From NCBI GenBank assembly GCA_018873225.1, contig JAEILZ010000002.1:4712001-4776000 (forward strand): 64,000 nucleotides of DNA. Direction: 5' to 3'. Position numbers and translations under genes: made by a program. Of this stretch, positions 45,052-58,000 are shown piece after piece. The notes beneath the pieces are model-generated. The model was not told where the DNA came from and did not search any database. It was given only the letters and a program-made list of their open reading frames with translations. The stretch's first letter is position 1, and each line of letters starts with the position of its first letter. The DNA comes from [Phialemoniopsis] sp. UDSM-2020. Taxonomy: Eukaryota > Ascomycota > Sordariomycetes > Thyridiales > Thyridiaceae.

Positions 45052-46547
45052 GGAGAGAAGGTTTGGCAGAGAAGCATTTGGCAACCGCACACAAATTGTT
45101 TGCTGCTGTACGTGCTCTATGCGATGCCAGTTGTGGCCTGGATTCCATGATTCGAGCCAAAAGGCATCTATATGGTACTTACCTTGGAGTCAGCCTGCCG
45201 TATGGAAAGCGGGGTGGTGAAAACGCCTGCATGGCTGCAGACTGGGATTTGCAATGCCACAGCAGGCTCTGCTGCAATGCTGACACCTGCATATTCGAAA
45301 TGCTGTGTTGTGCCAAAGACGCTCCGACGCGAAGAGAGAGGGAGAGTGGAAGAAAGAGAGAGCACGAGATTTCGTTCGCATCAAGCCGTGTCAACGTACT
45401 TGATATTGACCTAAAGAGGCAGGAGGTAGATATTACTTTCTAGATGCAGGTAGTGGGATAACCGTCCATACAAAGGACGATATCTGGCAGAGGTTACAAT
45501 CCAAACCTGCCACTCTCGTAAGGCTGACACGAGAAGAAGCGATGCAATTGATGTACTGAAATATTGTGAATTTCTTCAATTTCGAATTGCAAAGAGCTAG
45601 GGTATCTATGTGATAAGAATGGGATGAAAATGAAAATGGCTGATGGCCGTGCAAGCATGTCGTGCCCTCAGCGGTAGTGATCTCGGGGAGTTTAAACTGC
45701 GAGAATATTCGAAGATTGACCCAAAAAGACAAAACTCCAATTCCCATGCCAGAGACAAATGCGCTGCCCAAAAAAGAAACAAGCTCAGTTTCAGCCTCGA
45801 TGTCGTCATTTGCTAGGCCCAGGCACAAGAATGTTCAGAGTCCCCTTTCCTCCCCGACGAGAAAGCAAAGGAGGAGCCCCGCCGCCCAGGTATTTGGTTG
45901 TGCAAGGAGGGGCTGATCTCCCCGCAAGCGAACACACACGCACGCAACAGACGATGGGCGGAGCCCCGACTCCCGAGTCGTTCGATTTGAAGAGTGGGCG
46001 GGCATCGGGGCGCTGAGCGGCGGCGGTGCCAGACACCAGACCGATTGACTGCCAAAGTGGAGACCCCACTCGCACCATCAGATTGATGAACTGGCGGTCT
46101 GATGGGCCAATGGCGTGTAAGACCGTGGGACCTGGTGGTGCCATTTCGCCAAAGAATGTACAAATTGCACTTTCTAGTCACAAGGGCCTCCACCCCCTCT
46201 GTCGCGCACGCAGAGAGCTAGATAGTGGAGGGGTTGTGTGTTTGCGTGTGCTCTCTCTCTCTCGCAGCAAACGCGTAGAGTGGTACCGGTTTCGTGTGTT
46301 TTCTTGTCGAGAATATTCGTGACTTCGTTTGCCAGTGTTGTTGAGTATGTTCGCTTTTCCCGTGCCGTAAGAGTTGATGTAGCAATGGCAGGTGTCCGGG
46401 AGGGTATGTGCATCTCTAGCGTTCCCTGGTTCCCGGCTGGATGCTGTGCATCGTGCCGTGCATCCTCCCGTGTCAATCTTCAACGTCATGTCCAATTATT
46501 GTTGTTCCTGATTCTCCAAATCTCCTGCGCCTCAAAACTCCCCTGCT
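45052..46547. other. Intergenic region, no gene seen
   Basis: Upstream of the HET gene and downstream of the small minus-strand frame. A CT dinucleotide run is at 46251-46262. Several overlapping short open frames at 45.8-46.5 kb on both strands have no recognisable feature. Confidence 0.5.
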
Positions 46548-46799
46548 CTAGTGGCCGTTGAAGCGCCAACTTGAGTTGGAGGTCTGGCGGGACATGGGCG
46601 CTGACGGGGAGTCGCTGCGGTCGCTGTCCATGGACCGCTTCTCGGGCGACGGCGACCTCCGCTGTTGCTGGGGTGGGAAGTAGCTGCCGGGGAGCTGGAC
46701 ATGCGGCGACGTGAGCTCGGGAGAGGTCTGGCGAGTTTGGCGCCACGAAGAGTAGATCTGCTTGCACAGATGTGCTGACATTGTGTATGTAGGAGACAT
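46548..46799 (-). CDS. Small Ser/Pro/Arg-rich hypothetical protein (83 aa)
   Basis: Single frame of 83 codons with a good start context (AATCACCATGTC) after a CA-rich leader that looks like a fungal 5' untranslated region. The protein begins MSPTYTMSAHLCKQIYSSW, has an RQTRQTSPELTSP segment, a QQQRRSPSPEKR stretch, and ends SRQTSNSSWRFNGH. It has no signal peptide or membrane helix. Many SP and RS dipeptides suggest a disordered, phosphorylated protein. I do not recognise a family. An overlapping longer frame in another phase (46532-47122) starts on a non-ATG codon and looks like a shadow. Moderate support only. Confidence 0.45.
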   Translation of the reverse strand: MSPTYTMSAHLCKQIYSSWRQTRQTSPELTSPHVQLPGSYFPPQQQRRSPSPEKRSMDSDRSDSPSAPMSRQTSNSSWRFNGH

Positions 46800-48959
46800 G
46801 GTGATTTTCTGTGAAAGCGGTTTGGTTGGTGATTGGTGGCGGTCGTGTAAGAAGGCTGGGATCCCGGGTTGGTAGTCTCGTGTCGAGGTTTGGTCAAATT
46901 CGAGCGTATTGAGTGTTTTGTCTTTTGTATGTTGGTGCAGTGTATATGAGCACGGGAAATCACAACTTGAGACGGGATGCGACTCTTCAGGAAATAGTTT
47001 CGTAGACTGGAAAGGGAAACAAAAGAGGTGTGAGGCGTGTCAAGGTTGGGGAGGCCCGCCGTTTTATTTGGAGGCCGAAAGACATCACACACACAAGGCA
47101 GCGAGAAGAAGATGGGCCACAAACTCTACGTAGAAACCAGGACAGCAGGCGGTGGAAAGTGGAAACCCGGGTACCTGAATGATGTACCACCTGGCCCCAT
47201 GGACAACCTAAAACAAGGCCACCACCGCCCAATCGCGCCGCAAGAGTCATACCTCATGCCTCTTTCTCTACGTAGCCTCTGAGCACGCACAACTGGCACG
47301 AGTTGGCGCGAGGGTGCGAAGGGGAGCCAACTGGGTGCAGGTCACTCAATCCAGGTGCACTACGCGATAGGCGACGGGAAAAAAGATCCACCTCGCAGCT
47401 CGAAACCGGCCCATCACCACCCAAAAACAGGCCACATCGAGCCACCGCCCGGCCATTCAGCGCCCAATCTCTGGTCTTCCGGCCCACCCACACCCACTTC
47501 CCGACACCATTCACTGCTGTTGCTGCCCGCTGTCATTTTCCATTTCCATCCAAACCTCATCAACCAGCGGTTCGAGAACAGGCTCGAATTTGCAACCCCC
47601 CTGGGTTCTTCACTTGAAGAGAGGAGGGGCATGTCCAGCCAATGGGGGCAGACACTTTGTCAGCACAACATTCGACATTGCACCGCCACAGGGCCTGAAT
47701 GGCCTGATGCGAATGCACCTTCATGTACGTCGTGCTCAGTGCAGTCTTTAGGGGTGGGTGATTGCGATTGTCCACTGTGACCATCAGTTACGACGAGAGG
47801 GTGGGGCTGCAGCCTGCTCAAGAGCTCGCCCAAGGTCGATCTTTAGCACTGAATCCCACTACAAATTACGTAGCCAGCTTGTGGCTTGTGAGGCCGCTCT
47901 CAGCTTTAGTGAGCCAAGGGAGCTCCTCTCTCTCACACACTCATGGACAGGATTCAAGCCGTCACTTACAAGCCACCCTCGGAATAGCACATTGGCAGGC
48001 CTGCTGGTTCCGCCCTATGGCGAAACCCTCGGAAAGTCAAAATCCGCCTGCGCTCGCACTCATGGCGGGTGGGTCGCCTGGGTCGGCACCCCGTCGGGGA
48101 ACAACACACTTTAATTGTTTTTCCCACTCCCGCCGGAGTCTTCATTCACACTCTCAAAGTCCAAGACAGAACGCGGGGGTTTTCTGTCACAAGGCAGGCC
48201 GCCTCAAAAGGGTTACTCCAAACCCTCCGAAATAACACTCCGCCTGCCTGCATCTGGCAGGAGTTACTCTTTGCCGGATGACCACCCACAGAAGAACACC
48301 CCGTTCGGGGAGTTGTGTGTAACCCCAGCTGACCAGACCTCCCCTTCTTTCCCCTAGACAACTCAAGAACGGCAGCTGGCCGCCAAGTCTGGGGGAAACG
48401 GAGGGGGGTGGTGGTGGAACTTAGCCGATCGCTTACTGCGCTGTCGGCGGTGATCCCGCCAAGGCCGGCGCCGGAGCGAAACTTCATGGGCTGGCTTCGA
48501 CAATGACTTCATCGTGCCTGGCTCTAGCGTTTCGAGCAGGGATGTCGTTGCGCGCGGGGGAAGTGCAGCAATGCAGGCTGGGGTAATCCTTGAGGCTCTT
48601 TGGGTTTTGTGTTCGAACATAGTCCATGTGAGTCGGTCACTTTCACCAGCCGAAGCAGAGGTAAGGCAATAAGAGACTGCAAGTTATAGAGCCAAACATC
48701 ATTCCATGACAAGTGATCTTCATAAAAAGGTATAAACATTTCCAATACTAAGAATATAGAAGAAAATAGTGAAAAAGAGAATGTATCAAATAGTTTCCCA
48801 ACCATTTACAATGAATATATCGGCAAGATCAACCCAGCCTTTTCTAATGACACCGAGTCCCCCAGTCCCATGTCTATAAGTTCCCACAATGCAAAAAGGA
48901 GGAGAGACGTCGCCTAGCGGCAACGACGAACACACTCATGTCTAGACTCGTTTTCAAAT
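46800..48959. other. Intergenic region, no gene seen
   Basis: 2.2 kb with overlapping short frames of low complexity on both strands and no recognisable domain. It probably holds the leader of the small gene on its left and the 3' untranslated end of the GH16-WSC gene on its right. Confidence 0.5.
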
Positions 48960-51900
48960 CTACAGCACAAACACAGCCACGGCGCCGAGGGCCATGAGCC
49001 CCAGGCTGACGACGCCCGAAGCCCGGACGCCGCCGCTGCGGACGAGGCCGCAGTCGGCGCCCTTGCAGCCCGAGGTCGTCGAGGCCGAGCCCGAGGGGAA
49101 AGCGGCGCCGCTCGAGACGGTGCCGTTGCTCTTGGAGCCCGTGTTGCTGAAGTTGCCGCCGCAGCCGGTGCCCGTGCAGCCCGACGACGAGGACGCGGTT
49201 GAGCCCGCGGCGGAGCTGGGCTTGGTGACCACGACGACGGTCGACGAGGCGGCCGTGGCGGGCGAGCAGTTGGCGCCGCTGCAGCCCTGCTGGGCAGGTG
49301 ACGACGTGGAGGCCACGACGACCTTGGTCTGCGTGGCCTGCGACGCTACACCACCGCCGTTGTTGTTGTTGCTGCCGCTGCCGCCGTTGTTGTTGCTGGC
49401 AGGCGTGCTGCTGACGGGGCACACCGTCGTCGTCGTGTACACCATGGAGGTGACCTTGCCGACCGGGCAGTTGGTCACCGTGGCGCTGCACGACGTGATG
49501 GTGTAGGTCTTGGTCATGACGACGGTCGAGGTGGTGTAGCCGCTCGGCAGAGGGCTGCTGGACGCCTTTGTCGTCGTCGTCGCGGCGGACACGGGGCAGA
49601 CCGTGGTCGAGATGGCGATGACCTTGGTCGTGACCTTGCCGACGGGGCAGTCGGTCACGGTGGACGGGCAAGCCGTAACCGTGTACACGGTCGTCGAGTA
49701 GACGGTGCTGGTGGTCATGACCTCGCTCGAGCTACCAGTCTGAGAGGCACTGCTACCGGTGGTAACGCCCGAGGCGCCTCCGTTGCCGTTGTTAGCGGTG
49801 CTCGTCGACGAAGAAGCTGTGCTGCTGCCCGATCCGCTTCCGGATCCCGATCCCGAACCAGAGCCGGTGCTCGAGGCAACACCCGTGGAGGTGGCCTGAC
49901 CGTTCGTGCTAGTGCTCACGACTGTGCTGTTGGAGGTGCCAGTAGGGAGGATGGTCGTGGAGCCGCCAGTGCCGGTGGTGATGGGGTGCACAATAGTAGC
50001 GATGGGGATCACCTCGGTGGTCAGGTGGCCCAGGCTGTTGTAGCAGTCCTTGATGGTGGTCGGGCAGTAGGTGATGGTGTAGATCGTGGTCGAGAACAAC
50101 GTCTCCGTGGTGAAATTCGGATCGCCGGTCACGGTCGATGAGGAGCTGCCACTGGTTGTCGTCTGGTTGCTGAAGGGAGGCAGCGAAGTGGAGCTCGAGG
50201 TTGAGGTGGTCACATCGCTCGTGGCTGTCTGGGTCGTTGACAGGTCAGTGGTAGTAGTCGAAACGGCCACCGTCGAGGTGTTTGTGAACGACGCGATGCT
50301 GGTGGTGGTGACCGAGGTCGTGGAAACGACGCGGTTGTTGATATAAATGACTAGCAGGGCGTTGGAAGCGGGGCTCTGACGCTCGACAAGAGCACGAGTG
50401 CCACCGCAGTTCTGCGAAGGGTTGCCAGGGCAAGGAGTATCGCAAGCACTGTTCTCAACAGCAGTAGTGCTGTTCAGGCTTTCAGCACAATAGCAGTCAC
50501 TAGGTTAAAGAAAGCTTGTTAGTCTTGAAGAGTTCACATTGGGAATTTGAGGAGGGACGCGTACTTGACGTGGACACCAGCATAGAGGTAAGCGCTGCAT
50601 GCCTGGGTGCATTTATCCAGGTCCATCTCCTCGCTTGAAACTTTCAGGGAGAAGGCGGGGAAGCCCTGAGCCGAGCCGGCGCACTCAACAAAGCTGAAGT
50701 CACCAAGCGTCTGGGGCAACGGGCTAGCGGTCGAGGTGGGTGCGGGAGTGGTGGATGTGGCGTTGCTGAAAGGCGTGGTAACAGGAGCAGAGGTCGAGGT
50801 AACATCAGTTGCAGTCGAGTTGCTGAAAGGAGTGGTAACAGGAGAAGAGGTGGTGGTGACATCAGTTGCAGTCGAGTTACTTGGCAGCGTGGTGGTCTGG
50901 TCTGGCACAATCGTCGTGTTGGTGAAGAGCGGAATGCTGCTCGTTGAGTTGTCGACGGGGATGCTGGTGGTAGAGTCGGAAACACCAGTGGTCAAAGGCG
51001 CACTGGTGACAACAACACTGGTCGAAGTCGAGTTTCCGAAAGGAGCGGTGGACTCGGCGCTAGTCGTAGCAGCAACGCTCGATGTCGAGTTGCTGGGTAG
51101 CGACGTCGTGGGCTCAGACACCGAGGACGAGGTCGTGGTGGTCTCGGGCACTGACGAAGTAGTGGCAGTGACAGTGGACGTCGAGGACGACGTCGTCACC
51201 GTGGTGGTCGTGCTGCTGAGAGTAGTGGTGGAGGTAACAACGTCCTCGAGCTTGTAGACCTTGATGCTGCTGATCTTGAAGAAGGCCTGCTCGAAAGCCT
51301 CGGGGTTCTTGGCAACATAGGCGGCGCAGGACTCCTCCTTAGTCTGGGTCTGGCACCCACCGTACTTCCAGATGTCTGCGTTGCCGGCCGTGACGCCGCA
51401 GAAGTCGATGTTGAGGACAAGCTTCTGCTGGGAGATAACTGCATCAATGTTGCAAGAGGACTTGGAGATGTAGAAAGCAGGAACGCCCCAGTTGCGGGGA
51501 TCGGGAGAATCCGTGTAGACATCAGCAGGGGCGGCGCCGTGCGACCAGCTCCAGACGCTGATGTTCTGGCTGCTCCACTCCATGGCGTCTGATTTCATTA
51601 GAGTGTCAGTCAAGTCATTGGGCCGTAACATTTGTTCATTTCACTTACAAACAGTGCCAACGTCGTAGAACTGGGGCTTCAGGGGCTCGTTGGCGCTGCA
51701 ACCAGAGCCTGCATACTGTACGGGCGGGTTGCTGACCGAGTTGTCGCAGTTGGGGCCACCAAGAACACCACTCTGTCCAGTTCCGGTAAGCATGCAAGAG
51801 CCGACCGTCGACGCCTTGTCAGTGTGAAGAGTGATCGAGTTGGCACCAGCCAGGTTCCAGTTCTCATAGATGTCGAACTCGCCGACACTCGGCCACGGGT

Positions 51901-52381
51901 CGCCATACATCCAGCTACGCTCTCATGTTAATTTCAATGTTCTCAGATAGAATGTACCGATCAGGACTTACAAAGCGGGCCAGACACCGCAAGTAGGCTT
52001 AGGCAGATGGGTAAAGTCTGCAATAAAAAGACCGTGGGTGTAGCGAGCCTTGCTCTCGATTCGAACACTGTCACGGCCCTTACCGTTGGGGTCGGTGTTG
52101 TTGAGGACATCTTTGTGGTTGACACCCATGAAGATCTCCTCACCTTGGTAGGCGATCAGACCGAGATCATCGGCATCCTTCTGGCTGCGGTAGTTGATGT
52201 AGCCGCTCGTGAGGTCGACATCGTTGTAGTCTCCCGTGCCGTACTTTGACTCGAAGAAGTCAAACTTGTCGAAGAAGTTGCTGGCGTTGTAGGAATCGAA
52301 CAGCTGGTACGATTGAATGGCAGCCACACTTGTGGAGCAGGCCAGGACGGCGGCACCGATCTTAGAGAGAGAGGGAGCCAT
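48960..52381 (-). CDS. GPI-anchored cell-wall glycoprotein: GH16 beta-glucanase + WSC domain
   Basis: Exons on the minus strand are 52381-51972, 51914-51649, 51588-50565 and 50499-48960, with introns of 57, 60 and 65 nt, giving 1079 residues. A signal peptide (MAPSLSKIGAAVLACSTSVA) is followed by a GH16 domain. Splicing restores CGVWPAFWMYGDPWPSVGEF and GTVYAMEWSSQNISVWSW. The catalytic ExDxxE is E149-F-D151-I-Y-E154, expected for endo-1,3(4)-beta-glucanase or related transglycosylase activity. A long Ser/Thr/Val region (about 330-520) is probably heavily O-mannosylated. A WSC domain at about 523-603 has its typical Cys pattern, including DCYCAES and NCGG, and spans the last intron. More Ser/Thr sequence follows, with three TVT-CP-TV-DCP-type repeats. 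The Cys pairs (SGCTGTGC, SGCKGADC) precede a hydrophobic GPI signal ending in GLMALGAVAVFVL. It is likely a wall-modifying or adhesive surface protein. Confidence 0.88.
50762..50875. repeat. 57-bp coding tandem repeat, two copies
   Basis: Two adjacent 57-bp units (50762-50818 and 50819-50875) inside the GH16-WSC gene, each encoding a 19-residue Ser/Thr unit containing PVTTPFSN. Copies differ at several bases. Such repeats commonly change in number between strains. Confidence 0.75.
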
Positions 52382-55049
52382 ATCTACGGTGGGTATGTAT
52401 GCCGTGAATGAGTGATGGGAAGGGGGATATCAAACGAATGACTTGACGTGCGATACGTCAGAGGACGAGCAAAAACGATGCTCAGGGTTTGCTGGAGACG
52501 CAGCAAATGGTAGCTTTGTCGAGGATGAGAGGCACAAGGAGAGAAAGGAGAAAAACACCAACCTAGAGGCGACCGAGTGGCAGCCATGATCCTTTTACAT
52601 GGCCCAGATGGGGCTCCTTACGATGCGGTAGCCGAGAGCACCACCCCTGACACAAGCGAAGAAAGCACCGGAAGCTTGACGCGGTCTCAAGTGGCTGGCT
52701 GAGGCGGCTCTGCTATTGGCGTGTCCTATCTCGACTTTCCAGCAGCGACAGCACAGCCCAGATCAATAGAAGGCCGATTTCTGCAGGGAATTGTCGAGAC
52801 TGGGCCCGCCGCGTAGGATTACACGCGGTTCCGGACGATATGGGTGCGAGGCCTCGGGGAGGGGCGCATGGATTTCTGCAGATTTGCGGAGGGATAGTGA
52901 GTGGTGATTGGGTGAGACTGGACAAAGAAGCTTCCGGTCCCCATCTCCTTTTCGATACTTAGACGCCTTTGAGCTTGGGGCTTCGTCGTCACAACTCGGT
53001 CGAGGTCTCAAAAGGGCTAAGGCGAAATCGAGAAGGGCCAAAGGTCAGGACCGGACCGCATGGACGACAGGGATGGCACCGACCAGTTCCAGGCTGACGG
53101 CACGATGCGACCCACCCGCCATCTCGACATCCTGGTCACTCACCAATGGCAGAAGCGCCATTCATGCAGCAAGGGCGCTGAGCTGAGGCACCAGATGCGA
53201 TCTAGTGGTTTTTAGTGCAGGTTCCAGGCCGCATTCTCTCTTATTTTGACAGCCAGATCTCTGTGGAGGCTTGTGCCCTACTGCAGGGACCGTATCACCA
53301 TAACACTGCGAGCGTCTGGGATTGGGTCGGCCAGTGTTGAGGGCTTGCTGGACTGGGAAGATGGGCCACACGCCACGTCTGTGGACGGTTTGGTTCTGTG
53401 ACGAATTCTTGCATTGGGCGCCTGATGCAATTTCCCCTACTGCGGTGAGGAAATTGACTGGGCTGTAAATATTGGGGCTTGGTGTTGTCTTTTCTCCCCC
53501 CGCCATGGCTTCTCCCAAATCTCTATGATGCTTGCCTTCGTTCAATCTATCTGTATGGATGGCCCGAGTTGAAGAAGGGGGGACTCGATATGAAACAGCC
53601 TTGAATTAGGAAATAGCCTTTCGATTCCCGAATGTGAGAGGAGGTCGCATCCAGACGGTTCATCCCTGGGAAACCTTCCTACCAATGACTGGACCATCGC
53701 GACGTTGAGTCGACCTCCTTGCCTGCTATGAAACAAATCAAGGGATTGTTGAAAACCTTGAGGAGAGCCCTCGAAGCACACGACGACGGTCCCATCTGCA
53801 CCCGGCTGCTGTCCAGGTCAAACCCACTTGGTGCGGCATACCCGATAGCGCGGTTCTGCTCCTCACCGGACCCATGTCTGGCGTTTCGGGCCTAACCGTC
53901 GTCAGTGATCGTGCTTTCAATAGTCCGGCAGACTTTTCTAGATCTGGATCGATTCTAAGCGGCTTCATTTCCTTTAGGGCTCGTTCACCTCCCAATCATT
54001 GCGCGTCGTTTGGCGTCTAGGAGAGCATCGCTGGAGAAGACAAAGGACGTTCTCACCAATTGGGGGCAGTAGGGTTTGACTCTTGAGTTGGGCTTGAGGG
54101 TTTTCTTGCAGATGTAGCGAGCTTACCTAAAGTAGGTAGATTAAAATGATGGATAAGTGGTGATATGGCCTCAAAACTACTTGACGATAGAGGGGAAGTA
54201 TCATCAACAATGTGCAAACGTTCACATTGTTGCCTACGAGATATCGAGGTTACCGATTTCAATCTGTGCGACGTGCAAGTCCAAGCCTAACTCATTATTG
54301 AAGAAAGATGGTACGATGAATCGAAGGAATAAAATCGGGAAGGTAAGACCTCGGCCGGGAGAGGCAGTTTCTCTACTTGAGCAGGAAGGCAAGCCACGTC
54401 ACTCTCAAAGTGTCTGGTTTTACACACGGCGTAAATCATGGCGGTGACCAAAGACACGGTATAAATCGATACAAGTACCCAGCCATTCGATATTGGAATT
54501 AATATTGATGCACGAGAGCTTCCGATTGACAGTATTCTCCATCGCCGCCTGGTCTTGCACCAGGGTCATAACTGCTCATCTATCCCCTCTTGCCCTTTTT
54601 CATTGCCTGCACTCTGCAGCAGATGTATTGCAAGCTGTGTGCTATGAGATGGTGAAGATATCATGCTGTCGCGGCGGGGTGTCCCTCCTTCCATCCTTGG
54701 TCGCTGTGATCTGTTTTGAGCAAATTGAGAACATTTGGGGAAGGAGTAGCTACGGTCTATGTGTTTTCTATACAAATCCCCAAGTCGTGTTCACTGATCG
54801 CAGTTGCCACTTGACCTCCGACCATCGTGATTGTGTCAAGAAGCATTCAACTGCCAAATGCGCCCTGACCGTGCTCGATCTCACAAACTCCTCTAGTCCT
54901 ATATCCTATCCTTTTCCTCCTGAGTCTTGCAAAACGATCCCGTCCATTAGTATTCCCAAGACCTACACCAAGGACCTAAGGAATGATCATCCTAATCCTA
55001 ATTACTCTAAGAATATTAGCCTCAAACGTCTTTCATAGAGTTGGGCGCC
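52382..55049. other. Divergent intergenic region, no gene seen
   Basis: 2.7 kb between the GH16-WSC gene (-) and the transporter-like frame (+). The part from about 54.1 to 55.0 kb is more AT-rich than most of the window. One frame (54493-55038) has no recognisable features and is probably spurious. Confidence 0.5.
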
Positions 55050-58000
55050 ATGTCGCAGCGCTCGAAGATCCAGAGTGCGCCGAACTACAGACATCGTTTC
55101 CTGAAGAGTGCTCGTGCCGGACTAGGCAGTCCGGTTCCACCGTTATTGTCGCCGGCCCCTGGAGACCTCTCGGGAGACGGACTCGACCATCAGGACCTCG
55201 AAACACCGCCTACCCCGGGATCTGACTTGTCAATGTCACCAGAGTCGGCTCGTTCTACGGACGTCGATCCGTCGGTCGCAGATGAGAACCGTCTTCGTGA
55301 ACAAATCGGAGAGAATGGCACATCTGATCGTGTCAGCTCGGATATTAAATCATCATCTCGTGATAGGAGCTTGACAGGTTTGCCCAACACCGGAGTTGCC
55401 AAGGGGGGAACACAGTCAACCCGGGAGAGCAACGGCGACTTGCCCGAAAACGTACAAATATTCTTACGCAATGTAGAATCGGTTGCACGACGAGCTCGAA
55501 ATTCGCTGGACGCGACCCCTGGATCTCCGTTCTATAATGAACCTCTGCCGCCCAAAACATCCGACTAGCAACCGGGATCGAGCTCGGCCGGGACGAGTTA
55601 CACCGTATGCAGTCAAGGCTCGGCGACTGATTTACTTTTCAACTCCGAACCCGCACGGAGAGAGTCCAAGAAAAAACGCAGTACCAATCCGCTACAGATA
55701 CTTGAGCCTATTCCTATGGATACTGATATACATCCGTTCGGCTTTGTTCCTGCCCCTGTTCTGAATCCACTGGGTCCGTCGCATCTTCATTGTCCTGATG
55801 GCACTCGGCGGGATCAACGAGCGAGTGATTCACAGTCGACTATCAGAGCGGACTGCACGTTGAGCGCATCAGATCGAACACCTATTGAACCCGAAACCCC
55901 AAGTAGCGAAATCACTGCCATCGTGCTACGATCGAACGGCTCGGGAAACAGCCCGCAGAAGAAACCAACAATCAGGGGCGAAAATTACGGCCGTGACTGT
56001 GTTAGACGGGTAGTCTCTTCAGTGGAGGACACAAACGATACCATATATGACGGCTGCTGCGGGAGAATATCAGTATGGAAAAGATTATGTGCGAGGGGAC
56101 GACGGATGCATGATTAGGAGTTGTTCAACAGTCGCAATCCCCGGCAAACAACTCTCACCAAACGTCCACCCAAGGAGCAACACGATGGGGTAGTTGGCAC
56201 CGAAGTCAAGATCCTCCATAAACCGGAAGTCCTCGAGCCTTACTCGCATCGAAAGTTGACTGGTGTCTCTCGCACGACCAAATCAACCGCAACCACATCC
56301 ACATTCGAACAAGATTTCCAGATCGCCCTCGAGAGGTTGGAGACTCTAATGCGTCAGGCAATTGCTTTAGCCGATGATGTGAACACTCATGACAATTACC
56401 ATAGGCCCGATGAATTTTCCAACCTGATTGATGAGGAGAACGGTCCTTATACATTCGCGGAGAGGAAACAGCCCCTCTCAATGACCTCAACGCCGGGGAA
56501 AGGCGCGGCAGACACAAGGAGTGGCATGGACGGCGCGGTGCCGGACGATCAGGATCCGTCAACAGGCAGTGGCAGTGGCAGTGGCAGCGGATTTCACTCT
56601 GCTTTGTCTCTCTAGGAAGACCAGTATAGCTCTAGTGACCCCGAGTCTAGTCCGGTGGAAGATCACCGAGCTGCCGCGAATCTCAAAGGAAGATCCCATA
56701 TCAGCCTGAGAGATGGCCAAGGGATCGACCTTGACGATTCCTATCACCGGAGAGGTGTTGCTCGAAATTGGTCGCGGCAGAGGAAACGATTTGTTGCTGC
56801 CGTCGCCTGTCTCAGTACGGCCATGATAGGGGTGCTCATTGGCATCTACGCCGGTCTTGTTCCGTCCCTTCAATACTACATTGCGGACGATAGACATTAC
56901 GCAATACTCGGCAATGTATTCTTCTATCTCGGACTTGCAGTTCCCTCATTGCTCTTCTGGCCTTTACCATTGCTACAAGGTCGCAAGCCTTACATCCTGA
57001 CCAGTCTTATCCTCGCGATGCCACTATTATTCCCACAGGCAATCTCCGTGACGGAGATACGATCACCATTTGTCAACACTTGGAGATGGTGTCGGTTGGG
57101 GTCTAGAGCCTTCATGGGCTTGGTGCTCGGGTTCGCGAATATGAATTTCCATTCTATCCTAACAGATCTCTTCGGCGCTTCCTTGATGAGTGCGTGCCCT
57201 CATCAGGAATTGGCCGACAGATATGACGTACGACGACATGGAGGGGGAATGGGAGTGTGGCTAGGTATCTGGACTTGGTGCTTCATGGGCTCTCTGAGCA
57301 TTGGATTCTTGGTCGGAGCAGCCATCATCGATACGCAGCATCCGTCCTGGGGGTTCTATGTCAGCATCATAATCATCGCAGTCGTCCTAATCCTCAACGT
57401 TCTCTGTCCGGAGACCAGAAGGTCGGCTTACAGGAGATCGGTGATGGAAGTCAGGGATGGACAGGAAATCTCGAAGCGAGTTGCACGGGGTGAAGTGATG
57501 ATGCACCGTGTCAAGACCGGTCCAAAATGGTGGGGAGAGGAGGTCTATCACGGATTGCGTCTCTCTCTGGAGATGATATCGCAACCTGGGTTCGCTGCTG
57601 TGGCTCTCTATCTAGGCTGGATCTACTGCCAGTTCGCCTTGATCATCGTGCTACTAGGCTCGCTGACCTCGCGGTACTATGCGCTTCGTTCGACTCTTGT
57701 TGGGGTATGCGTTGCCGGGGTCGCTCTTGGAGCACTTGTGGGAGTACCTTTCCAAAAGGCAAACATCTTCTCCCGGGCTCGATATCACACAAAAGATTTG
57801 ACTCACGCCACGCCTGTGAAGAAATTGGCTTGGACTTCGCACCTTGTCCGCCGCATAGTGTTCACGGCCTTACTACCGTTTATCAGTATGGCCTGGGTTC
57901 TGGTCTCTCGCGGATCGTCCATCCCTCTGGCAGTTCCCGTTGTGTTGGCTGCCATCATCGGGTTTCTATCCTGCCTGGCCGTGGCAGAATGCAATGGACT

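Noticed and set aside
46532..47122. 196-codon minus-strand frame overlapping the 83-codon candidate
   Set aside because: It does not begin with ATG, its sequence is Ser/Pro/Thr low complexity, and it overlaps a better-supported frame and its leader.
54100..56620. RIP-degraded repeat as an explanation for the AT-richer zone and the TAG codons
   Set aside because: AT enrichment is mild, only three stops occur in 3.5 kb, there is no sign of the TAA/TAG/TGA mix and dense C-to-T damage of typical RIP, and no second copy is visible in the window. Light RIP is not fully excluded.
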